A DNA stretch of 5,712 nt from an uncultured Bacillota bacterium (lineage in GTDB: Bacteria; Bacillota; Clostridia; Christensenellales; UBA1242): assembly GCA_937889705.1 (NCBI GenBank), contig CALBYO010000065.1, forward strand, positions 1 through 5,712, written 5' to 3'. The notes beneath the pieces were generated by a model. The model had not been told where the DNA came from. It did not search any database and saw only the letters and a list, made by a program, of their open reading frames with translations. Within the stretch, counting starts at the first letter, position 1. The number at the start of each line of letters is the position of its first letter. Both the position numbers and the translations under genes were made by a program. Of this stretch, positions 1 through 5,712 are shown piece after piece.

Positions 1-1159
1 CGCTCTTAATGTTGTTTGATTGATTCATTTCAACCAATCTCTTGATAATGAATGGTTTGAAAAGTTCAAGAGCCATTTCTTTTGGAAGTCCGCATTGATA
101 CATTTTAAGTTCTGGACCAACAACGATAACTGAACGGCCTGAATAGTCAACACGTTTACCAAGAAGGTTTTGTCTAAATCTACCTTGTTTACCTGTAAGC
201 ATTGCTGTCAAAGATTTCAAATCTCTTTGTTTAGCACCTTGAACGGCTTTGCCGCGTTTACCATTTTCAATCAAAGCATCAACTGCTTCTTGCAACATTC
301 TCTTTTCGTTTCTGATAATAACATTTGGAGCACCAAGTTCCATAAGTTTTTTCAAACGATTGTTTCTGTTAATAACTCTTCTGTATAAATCGTTCAAGTC
401 TGTTGTTGCAAATCTGCCACCATCAAGTTGAACCATAGGTCTGAGTTCTGGTGGAAGAACTGGAATAACATCAAGAACCATCCATTCAGGTTTGTTTCCG
501 CTTTCTCTAAATGCTTCAACAATTTCAAGTTTTTTAATTGCTTTTAAGCGTTTTTGACCTTTTGCTGTTTGCAAAATTTCTTTCAATTCTTTGCTTTCTT
601 TTTCTACATCAACTTCTGAAAGCAATTTTTTGATTGCTTCTGCACCCATTCCAGCAACGAAACTATTTTCACCATAAGTTTCAATAGCGTCACGGTATTC
701 TTTATCTGAAATAACTTGTTTATAAGTAAAGTGAGTGTTTTTAGGGTCTAAAACAACATAACTTACATAGTAAACAACTTGTTCGAGAAGTTTTGGAGTG
801 ATGTCCAAAATTGTACCAATTCTTGAAGGAACAGAACGGAAGAACCAAATATGTGTTACCGGAGTTGCAAGTTCAATGTGTCCCATTCTTTCACGACGGA
901 CTTTTGAACTTGTAACTTCAACGCCACATTTATCGCAAACAACGCCTTTGTAACGAATTCTTTTATATTTTCCGCAATGGCATTCCCAGTCTTTCTTAGG
1001 TCCAAAAATTCGTTCACAAAATAGACCATCTTTTTCTGGTTTTTGTGTCCTATAATTGATAGTTTCTGGCTTTGTTACTTCGCCATAAGACCATTCCCTA
1101 ATTTTTTCTGGGGAAGCAATTCCGATTTTAATAGAATCAAAATTTATTAATTCAAACAT
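1..1159 (-). CDS. rpoC: RNA polymerase beta' subunit, N-terminal part (cut by window edge)
   Basis: This encodes the first 386 residues of the beta' subunit, which together with beta forms the RNA polymerase active-site cleft. The frame is open from ATG at 1159 to the left edge, so the gene is cut there and not truncated. The start MFELINFDSIKIGIASPEKI is typical of Bacillota RpoC. The zinc ribbon is intact, with Cys60, Cys62, Cys75 and Cys78. KVRRERMGHIEL at 86-97 is the conserved clamp segment. Residues about 230-300 carry the lid and the clamp-helix coiled coil that binds sigma (NDLYRRVINRNNRL at 256-269). GRFRQNLLGKRVDYSGRSV (326-344) leads towards the catalytic double-psi barrel, but the NADFDGD metal-binding loop lies outside the window. 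AGGAG at 1166-1170, six bases before the ATG, fixes the start. The gene follows rpoB after 30 bases with no terminator between, so it is co-transcribed. Residue 84 is Ser where C. difficile, from memory, has Lys. Confidence 0.98.
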   Translation of the reverse strand, partial: MFELINFDSIKIGIASPEKIREWSYGEVTKPETINYRTQKPEKDGLFCERIFGPKKDWECHCGKYKRIRYKGVVCDKCGVEVTSSKVRRERMGHIELATPVTHIWFFRSVPSRIGTILDITPKLLEQVVYYVSYVVLDPKNTHFTYKQVISDKEYRDAIETYGENSFVAGMGAEAIKKLLSEVDVEKESKELKEILQTAKGQKRLKAIKKLEIVEAFRESGNKPEWMVLDVIPVLPPELRPMVQLDGGRFATTDLNDLYRRVINRNNRLKKLMELGAPNVIIRNEKRMLQEAVDALIENGKRGKAVQGAKQRDLKSLTAMLTGKQGRFRQNLLGKRVDYSGRSVIVVGPELKMYQCGLPKEMALELFKPFIIKRLVEMNQSNNIKS

Positions 1160-1189
1160 AATTTTCTCCTAAATTGGTTTTGTTTGCGT

Positions 1190-4100
1190 TTATTCATCAT
1201 CTGACATATCATCAAATAAGTTTGAAGCATCAAATGCTGTTGTATCTTTTTCAATTTCTTCCAAGACTTCGTCTTTTGTTTCTGGTTCGTCAAATTCAAG
1301 AGTGATTTCTTTAAGTTCTTCTTCAACATCTTTTGTTAATGGAGAAATATCATCTTGTGTGATTTCACCAATAGAAATTTCTTGGTTATTTTCAGTTAAA
1401 ATTCTAATATCAAGACCAAGTGATTGCAATTCTTTAACAAGAACTTTGAATGACTCTGGAATTCCAGGTTCTGCAATTGGTTGACCTTTAACGATTGCTT
1501 CGTAAGTTTTTACCCTACCGACAACATCGTCTGATTTAACTGTCAATATTTCTTGAAGGACATTAGATGCACCATAAGCTTCAAGTGCCCAAACTTCCAT
1601 TTCACCAAATCTTTGACCACCAAACATTGCTTTACCACCAAGAGGTTGTTGTGTAACAAGTGAGTATGGTCCGATTGAACGAGCATGCATTTTTGAGTCG
1701 ACCATGTGGTCAAGTTTAAGCATGTATTTATAACCAACGGTTGTTTTATTAGCGAATGGTTCGCCTGTTCTACCATCGTAAAGTTGGATTTTGCCATCTG
1801 CTGGGAAGTTGTTAGCAACTAAGAGTTCTTGAATATCTTCTGCTGTTGCGCCATCAAATACTGGTGTAGCAATTTTCCAACCCAAACTTTGAGCAACAAG
1901 TCCAAGGTGAACTTCAAGAACTTGTCCCACGTTCATACGAGATGGAATACCAAGTGGGTTAAGAACAAGGTCAAGTGGTTGACCATTTGCCATATATGGC
2001 ATATCGCTGATTGGAAGAATTCTTGAAACGCAGCCTTTGTTACCATGACGACCAGCCATTTTATCGCCGACTGAAAGTTTTCTTCTTTGAGCGACATAAA
2101 CTTTAACCATCATATTTACGCCTGGTTCAAGTTCGTCTTTATTTTTTCTAGAAAATACTTGAACATCAACAACAACGCCGCCGCGGCCATGTTGAACTCT
2201 AAGTGATGTATCTCTAACTTCACGAGCCTTTTCACCAAAGATAGCACGAAGCAATCTTTCTTCTGGTGTAAGTTCTGTTTCGCCTTTTGGTGTTACTTTA
2301 CCAACCAAGATATCTCCTGGCATAACTTCTGCACCAATTCTTACGATACCATTTTCGTCCAAGTTTTTAAGTGCGTCTTCACCAAGGTTAGGAATATCTC
2401 TTGTGATTTCTTCATCGCCAAGCTTTGTTGTTCTGCACTTAATTTCTTCTGCTTTTAATGTAATAGAAGTGTAAATATCTTCTTTAACTATTCTTTCACT
2501 TACTAAGATAGCATCTTCGTAGTTATATCCTTCCCAGTTCAAATAACCAACGAGAACGTTTTTACCAAGGGCAAGTTCGCCGTTTTGAGTTGAATAACCA
2601 TCTGCTAAGATGTCCCCTGCTTTAACCTTTTCACCATGTTTTACAATAGGTTTTTGGTTTACGCAAGTATCTTGGTTTGTTTTTGCAAATTTTGTGAGTT
2701 CATATACATCTTCGCCGTCTTTTGTTAAAACTTTGATTGTGTCTGAACTTACAAATGTAACTTCACCGTCATGTTTTGCAATTACCATTGCGCCGCAGTC
2801 GTAAGCAATTTTTGCTTCCATACCTGTTCCAACGATTGGAGATTCTGGTCTCAAAACTGGAACTGCTTGACGTTGCATGTTCGCACCCATCAAGGCACGC
2901 ATACTATCGTCTGAGTTAAGGAATGGAATAAGCGCTGTCGCTGCTGAAATAAATTGTCTTGGTGATACGTCAACATAGTCAACATATTTCTTTGGAACTT
3001 CAACAATCGTGCTCTTGTAACGGCAAATAATTCTGTCGTTCAAGAATTTACCATCTTCTGTTAATGGTTCGATTGATTGTGCAATATAGCAGTTTTCTTC
3101 AATATCTGCCATATGGTATTCACTTTCGTTTGAAACAACGCCTGTTTCTTTGTCAACTTTTCTATAAGGTGTTTCAAGGAAACCATATTCGTTAATCTTT
3201 GCATAAGATGCAAGTGTTGAAATAAGACCGATGCTTTGACCTTCTGGTGTTTCAATAACGCAGATACGGCCATAGTGTGTGTAGTGAATATCACGAACTT
3301 CGGCACTAGCACGCTCTTTTTTGATACCGCCAGGGCCAACAGCAGAAACCCTTCTCTTTTGAGTTAATGCTGAAAGTGGGTTCGCTTGATCCATTAATTG
3401 TGATAATTGTGATGATGAAATAAAGTCTTTTAACGCTTTATTAATTGCTCTTGGGTTGATAATTTGTGAAGGTGTAACTTCTGACAAATCTTTACCTTGC
3501 AAACTTTCTTTCATGTTTACGCAAAGTTTGTTAACGCCTGAACGGAAAGCATTCTTTAACAAATCGCCAACTGATTGAATTCTTCTGTTTGACAAGTGGT
3601 CAATGTTGTCAAGTTCGCCAACGCCAGCAAGTAAATCAAGATAATAACTGATGCTTGCTAAAATATCGTCCATTGTCAATGTTGTAATCATCAACTGTTT
3701 TGCATTTTCTTTAATCGCTTGAATGCGTTTTTCTTTTGTTTTGTTATCTTTCAATATTTGAACAAGTGTTGGATAGTAAACTTCTTCTTCAATTCCAAGT
3801 TCTTTTTCATTGCATGGGAATATAGCAGAAAGTCTTACGCGATTGTTACCTCTAACAAGGTGTCTTTCACCATGTAAATCAAGGTAAACTTCGTTAATAC
3901 CAGCATCTTGAATTCTTCTAGCAACATCTGCTGGAATAATTTCGCCCGCTTTAACAACAAGTTCGTCATCAATAACAATGTTGTCTGCTGATTTTCTACC
4001 AGCAATTCTTGTTGCAATAGATAATTTCTTGTTAAATTTATATCTGCCAACACGTGCCAAATTGTAATATTGATCTGAGAAGAAGAACAAGTTCAAATAA

Positions 4101-4846
4101 CTTCTTGTTGATTCCACTGATGGAACTTCTGTTGGTCTTGTCTTTCTAGCAAATTCAAGCAACGCTTCTTCTTGTGTTGTTTGAGGTTCTTTATCAAGAA
4201 CATTTTTTACATATTTGTTATTGCCAAATAATTGCAAAATTTCGTCATTTGTGAAACCAAAGCATTTCAAGAAAATACCAAGTGTAACCTTGCTTCCCCT
4301 GTCTATAACAACTTTGATAATGTCGTTCGCACCTTGTTCCAATTCAAGCCACATACCACGAGTTGGAATAAGTTGACCTTTAAGTGATGCAAGGTCAGCT
4401 GAATCTTGTGTGAAATATACGCTTGGAGAACGAACGATTTGCGAAACAACAACCCTTTCAATTCCGTTGAAAATAAATGAGCCTTCTTCTGTCATCAAAG
4501 GAATATCGCCCATGAAAACTTCTTGGTCGATTGCTTCACCACTATCTTCAACAACAAATCTAGCCTTAACCCTCAAAGGTAAAGCATAAGAAGCACCCCT
4601 TCTTTTACATTCATTACGAGAATATTTTGGTTGCTCATCAAGAGATGAAGAAAGGAAATAAAGTTTGCCCTTTCCAGAATAATCTACAACTGGTGAAAAC
4701 TCATCAAGAACCTCTTTGATGCCTGTTGCAAGAAATTGTTTGTAAGTATCTTTCTGAATAGAAAGAAGATCAGGACATTCACCTTTGTCCACAAAATTTC
4801 CGAAAGTGTATCTTTCTGTCTTGCCATACTTTAATTTTTTAATCAT
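1190..4846 (-). CDS. rpoB: RNA polymerase beta subunit, complete
   Basis: This encodes a complete 1218-residue beta subunit of DNA-dependent RNA polymerase, close to the usual Bacillota length of about 1190-1250. In order it shows the protrusion and lobe (about 20-400), the fork with the rifampicin region SSQLSQLMDQANPLSALTQK (478-497), and the NYEDAI motif (775-780, Glu777/Asp778). The flap follows (about 834-900), then GDKMAGRHGNKG (927-938) with the two active-site lysines 929 and 937, GIPSRMN (966-972) and GGQRFGEMEVWALEAYGA (1076-1093), which packs against beta'. No large lineage insertion interrupts residues 900-925, unlike the proteobacterial subunit. The last 50 or so residues form an acidic tail. 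AAGGAG at 4852-4857, five bases before the ATG, supports this start. The stop is TAA. The gene is driven by its own promoter about 110 bases upstream and continues into rpoC. Position 496 is Gln where His is nearly universal (E. coli 526). Confidence 0.99.
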   Translation of the reverse strand: MIKKLKYGKTERYTFGNFVDKGECPDLLSIQKDTYKQFLATGIKEVLDEFSPVVDYSGKGKLYFLSSSLDEQPKYSRNECKRRGASYALPLRVKARFVVEDSGEAIDQEVFMGDIPLMTEEGSFIFNGIERVVVSQIVRSPSVYFTQDSADLASLKGQLIPTRGMWLELEQGANDIIKVVIDRGSKVTLGIFLKCFGFTNDEILQLFGNNKYVKNVLDKEPQTTQEEALLEFARKTRPTEVPSVESTRSYLNLFFFSDQYYNLARVGRYKFNKKLSIATRIAGRKSADNIVIDDELVVKAGEIIPADVARRIQDAGINEVYLDLHGERHLVRGNNRVRLSAIFPCNEKELGIEEEVYYPTLVQILKDNKTKEKRIQAIKENAKQLMITTLTMDDILASISYYLDLLAGVGELDNIDHLSNRRIQSVGDLLKNAFRSGVNKLCVNMKESLQGKDLSEVTPSQIINPRAINKALKDFISSSQLSQLMDQANPLSALTQKRRVSAVGPGGIKKERASAEVRDIHYTHYGRICVIETPEGQSIGLISTLASYAKINEYGFLETPYRKVDKETGVVSNESEYHMADIEENCYIAQSIEPLTEDGKFLNDRIICRYKSTIVEVPKKYVDYVDVSPRQFISAATALIPFLNSDDSMRALMGANMQRQAVPVLRPESPIVGTGMEAKIAYDCGAMVIAKHDGEVTFVSSDTIKVLTKDGEDVYELTKFAKTNQDTCVNQKPIVKHGEKVKAGDILADGYSTQNGELALGKNVLVGYLNWEGYNYEDAILVSERIVKEDIYTSITLKAEEIKCRTTKLGDEEITRDIPNLGEDALKNLDENGIVRIGAEVMPGDILVGKVTPKGETELTPEERLLRAIFGEKAREVRDTSLRVQHGRGGVVVDVQVFSRKNKDELEPGVNMMVKVYVAQRRKLSVGDKMAGRHGNKGCVSRILPISDMPYMANGQPLDLVLNPLGIPSRMNVGQVLEVHLGLVAQSLGWKIATPVFDGATAEDIQELLVANNFPADGKIQLYDGRTGEPFANKTTVGYKYMLKLDHMVDSKMHARSIGPYSLVTQQPLGGKAMFGGQRFGEMEVWALEAYGASNVLQEILTVKSDDVVGRVKTYEAIVKGQPIAEPGIPESFKVLVKELQSLGLDIRILTENNQEISIGEITQDDISPLTKDVEEELKEITLEFDEPETKDEVLEEIEKDTTAFDASNLFDDMSDDE
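3323..3415 (-). other. rpoB: Rifampicin-pocket segment of rpoB (cluster I) with natural substitutions
   Basis: This stretch codes for residues 478-508, equivalent to E. coli beta 508-538 with an offset of 30. Contact positions Gln513, Asp516, Arg529 and Ser531 are kept (window Q483, D486, R499, S501). Position 526 is Gln (codon CAA at 3359-3361) and position 533 is Val instead of Leu. Position 514 is Leu instead of Phe. The alignment has no gaps, so the assignment of positions is secure. Changes at 526, including to Gln, are known resistance changes in other bacteria. Whether this organism is resistant is inferred. Confidence 0.85.
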
Positions 4847-4860
4847 ATTTTCTCCTTAAT

Positions 4861-4885
4861 GCAAAAAAAAGAGTGGCAAAAAAAA
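4861..4885. repeat. Direct repeat of GCAAAAAAAA in the rpoB leader
   Basis: The ten bases GCAAAAAAAA occur at 4861-4870 and again at 4876-4885, separated by GAGTG. In the rpoB mRNA these are two U8GC tracts. The first is the 3' arm of the leader hairpin. The second could pair with the same GCAAAAAA arm, giving two mutually exclusive structures. Homopolymer runs this long are also prone to length change by slippage. Confidence 0.7.
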
Positions 4886-4898
4886 CGCGTTTTTTGCC
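4875..4898 (-). promoter_or_regulatory. A/U-rich hairpin in the rpoB leader, attenuator-like
   Basis: Read on the minus strand, GGCAAAAAA pairs with UUUUUUGCC. The loop is CGCG plus two spare U's, giving nine base pairs closed by three G-C pairs. It is followed by ACUC and then U8, which resembles an intrinsic terminator or attenuator, but the four-base gap before the U run and the weak A-U stem make it a poor one. It cannot be a strong terminator, because rpoB lies directly downstream and must be transcribed. A partial read-through or pausing role is inferred. Confidence 0.45.
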
Positions 4899-4962
4899 TT
4901 GAATTGTTATATTTAACTAAAAAATGCCCATATTTTGTCCACTTTAGCCTATACAGAAACGA

Positions 4963-4991
4963 ATTTTAGCACTTTTGACCAATATTGTCAA
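4963..4991 (-). promoter_or_regulatory. Sigma-A-type promoter of rpoBC
   Basis: On the minus strand a perfect -35 TTGACA (4986-4991) is followed by a 17-base spacer and a -10 TAAAAT (4963-4968). The spacer ends in TGC, giving an extended -10. Transcription should start near 4954-4956. A-tracts upstream of the -35 (4992-5010 region) resemble an UP element. This is a strong near-consensus housekeeping promoter, fitting rpoB, and shows that the operon does not depend on read-through from ribosomal-protein genes. Confidence 0.88.
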
Positions 4992-5027
4992 CAGTTTTCA
5001 CGAACTTTTTTACTCTAAAACACATTA

Positions 5028-5056
5028 TTGACAAATTTTGCAACATTTAGTATATT
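5028..5056 (+). promoter_or_regulatory. Sigma-A-type promoter of the small divergent gene
   Basis: TTGACA (5028-5033), a 17-base spacer and TATATT (5051-5056) form a near-consensus promoter. Start is expected near A5063, leaving a leader of only about 14 nt that contains the ribosome-binding site. The -35 box lies back to back with that of rpoB, with 36 bases between the two boxes, so both promoters share the same A/T-rich upstream DNA. A ten-base palindrome TTAATATTAA (5055-5064) covers the start point; it may be chance in A/T-rich DNA. Confidence 0.87.
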
Positions 5057-5066
5057 AATATTAACT

Positions 5067-5071
5067 AGGAG
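5067..5071 (+). promoter_or_regulatory. Ribosome-binding site that fixes the small gene's start
   Basis: AGGAG lies five bases before ATG at 5077. An in-frame GTG at 5071 overlaps the last base of this site, so it cannot be the start served by it. ATG 5077 is therefore chosen, giving 72 residues rather than 74. Confidence 0.85.
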
Positions 5072-5076
5072 TGAAA

Positions 5077-5295
5077 ATGAAACTTTTAAAATCACTTATC
5101 GCATTTGTTCAAACAGTCTTTTCCGCATGGCGCGGTCCTTTTTTAGATGAAACCGCAGGCCTTGGCAAAGATATGATTTCAATAGCACAAGGCAAAAGCC
5201 AAAAGGAAATAGACCTAGAAAAAGAAGTTAAAAATCAAAAACGCATTTTAAAAGCGCAACAACTTGCGCAAGAGCAAATTGATTTTGAAAACTAA
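5077..5295 (+). CDS. Unrecognised 72-residue protein, amphipathic N-terminus and helical charged C-terminus
   Basis: I do not recognise this protein. Residues 1-18 (MKLLKSLIAFVQTVFSAW) form a hydrophobic, probably amphipathic helix with two lysines. It is short for a membrane span and has no clear signal-peptidase site. A linker with RGPF (19-22) and several glycines follows. Residues about 40-72 are rich in Lys, Glu and Gln and look like one long helix, with loose heptad spacing at Val51, Leu58 and Ile45/Ile68. Membrane-surface attachment through the N-terminus and a coiled-coil partner are possible but only inferred. The reading frame is well supported by a near-consensus promoter, a well-placed AGGAG site and an intrinsic terminator 20 bases after the TAA stop. 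It is therefore a single-gene unit, transcribed away from rpoB. Base composition resembles its neighbours, so there is no sign of recent transfer. Confidence 0.82.
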   Translation: MKLLKSLIAFVQTVFSAWRGPFLDETAGLGKDMISIAQGKSQKEIDLEKEVKNQKRILKAQQLAQEQIDFEN

Positions 5296-5315
5296 ATTTG
5301 CACATATTCGCACAT

Positions 5316-5347
5316 AAAAAAACTCTCTCACCCCGAGAGAGTTTTTT
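5316..5347. terminator. Intrinsic terminator, probably bidirectional
   Basis: CTCTCTC (5323-5329) pairs with GAGAGAG (5335-5341) around the loop ACCCC. It is flanked by A7 on the left and T6 on the right, which extend the stem to 13 base pairs. On the plus strand it ends the 72-residue gene. On the minus strand the A7 run becomes a U7 tail, and the structure sits about 15 bases after the stop of the LRR gene, so it can end both convergent transcripts. Confidence 0.93.
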
Positions 5348-5361
5348 ATTGACATTACGTT

Positions 5362-5712
5362 TTACACATTTTTAGTATATAAATCGTAACCAGTTTTATC
5401 GCTTGTTTCTGCTTTTGTGTAATTTCCAGAAATGTATGTTCCAACAGTTAACCCAGTTTTCACATAAACTTTTGTAGCATGATTCAAAAGTTCGCTTTCA
5501 GTTGAATTTTCCGCAGCAATTAATGAAGACTCAATTATAACTGTGCTTAAATTTGTACAATCGGCAAATGCCCTAGCCATAACAGTTGTTATACCTTCAT
5601 GAATAGTAATCGTTGTTAAATTAGTTAAAGAACTAAAACTTTCTATTCCTATAACTGTAATATTGGTTGGTATAGTAATTGAATCATTTGTTTTACCATA
5701 AAATGCCCCTAA
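5362..5712 (-). CDS. BspA-like leucine-rich-repeat protein, C-terminal part (cut by window edge)
   Basis: This is the last 116 residues of a BspA-type (LRR_5) repeat protein. The frame is open to the right edge, so the start and any signal peptide lie outside. After the end of one repeat (LGAFYGKTND) come two units of exactly 23 residues (11-33 and 34-56), each with the pattern xITIPxxIxxIGxxxFxxLTNLT. The second carries the typical AFADCTNL. A partial third strand (57-71) follows, then a Thr- and Tyr-rich end segment with YVKTGLTVGTYISGNYTK. Such proteins are usually exported or on the cell surface and bind host or matrix ligands. That role is family knowledge, since no anchor or signal is visible here. 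There is no LPXTG motif at the C-terminus. The methionine at 5580 lies inside a repeat and is not the start. The gene converges on the 72-residue gene and shares its terminator. Confidence 0.88.
   Translation of the reverse strand, partial: LGAFYGKTNDSITIPTNITVIGIESFSSLTNLTTITIHEGITTVMARAFADCTNLSTVIIESSLIAAENSTESELLNHATKVYVKTGLTVGTYISGNYTKAETSDKTGYDLYTKNV

Larger units (their letters stand above)
4847..4956 (-). promoter_or_regulatory. Untranslated leader of the rpoBC transcript
   Basis: The predicted start point near 4954-4956 leaves a leader of about 110 nt before the rpoB ATG, with no convincing reading frame. Its 3' half holds a hairpin (4875-4898), a second U8 tract (4863-4870) and the AAGGAG ribosome-binding site (4852-4857). 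CUCUUU, spanning the end of the linker and the start of the second U tract (4868-4873), could pair with AAGGAG, with one G-U wobble. The leader could therefore act in attenuation or in translational control. I recognise no known riboswitch or ribosomal-protein binding site in it. Confidence 0.6.

Noticed and set aside
170..431. Two short plus-strand reading frames opposite rpoC.
   Set aside because: They lie wholly inside the conserved rpoC frame on the other strand and lack a ribosome-binding site. Their translations look like reverse shadows.
4921..4945. GTGGAC and TGGGC on the minus strand as possible MraZ-like boxes in the rpoB leader.
   Set aside because: The motifs do not match the repeated GTGGG pattern or its spacing, and they lie downstream of the promoter in an unrelated operon.
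5071..5076. GTG at 5071 as an alternative start of the small gene.
   Set aside because: It overlaps the AGGAG site itself, leaving no ribosome-binding site upstream, whereas ATG 5077 has ideal spacing.
5300..5316. Direct repeat of GCACATA at 5300-5306 and 5310-5316 between the small gene and the terminator.
   Set aside because: Seven bases twice in A/T-rich non-coding DNA is expected by chance, and nothing around it gives it a role.
5545..5682. The 23-residue LRR units as a possible DNA-level tandem repeat or CRISPR-like array.
   Set aside because: The periodicity is in the protein pattern. The underlying bases of the two units differ too much for a DNA repeat, and there are no conserved repeats with unique spacers.

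Overview
The window looks like chromosomal DNA from a low-GC Gram-positive bacterium, most likely an uncultured Clostridia-type member of the Bacillota. Four things point there: RpoB (1218 residues) lacks the large insertions of the proteobacterial subunit; the start of RpoC reads like clostridial homologues; the ribosome-binding sites are strong AAGGAG/AGGAG types; and a BspA-like leucine-rich-repeat gene, common in gut Clostridia, lies nearby. The assignment is made by eye, not by a search.

Layout: positions 1-1159 (minus strand) hold the first 386 codons of rpoC, cut by the window edge. Positions 1190-4846 (minus) hold a complete rpoB, 30 bases upstream of rpoC and surely co-transcribed with it. 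Positions 4847-5076 are a 230-base regulatory region with two back-to-back sigma-A-type promoters: TTGACA-17-TAAAAT with an extended -10, driving rpoBC leftwards, and TTGACA-17-TATATT, driving a small gene rightwards. The rpoB leader of about 110 nt carries an A/U-rich hairpin and a duplicated U8GC tract. Positions 5077-5295 (plus) encode an unrecognised 72-residue protein with an amphipathic N-terminus and a charged helical C-terminus. A clear, probably bidirectional intrinsic terminator follows (5316-5347). From the right edge, converging on that terminator, comes the 3' end of a BspA-type LRR surface-protein gene (5362-5712, minus).

The two RNA polymerase genes form the core catalytic subunits beta and beta'. 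The usual upstream partners rplJ-rplL are not present: rpoB starts its own transcription unit beside an orphan small gene.

I found no strong evidence for an undescribed multi-gene system. The points most worth a second look are the orphan small gene sharing a promoter region with rpoB, the possible leader switch before rpoB, and natural substitutions in two drug-contact regions of RNA polymerase (Gln at the E. coli RpoB H526 position; Ser at RpoC position 84).
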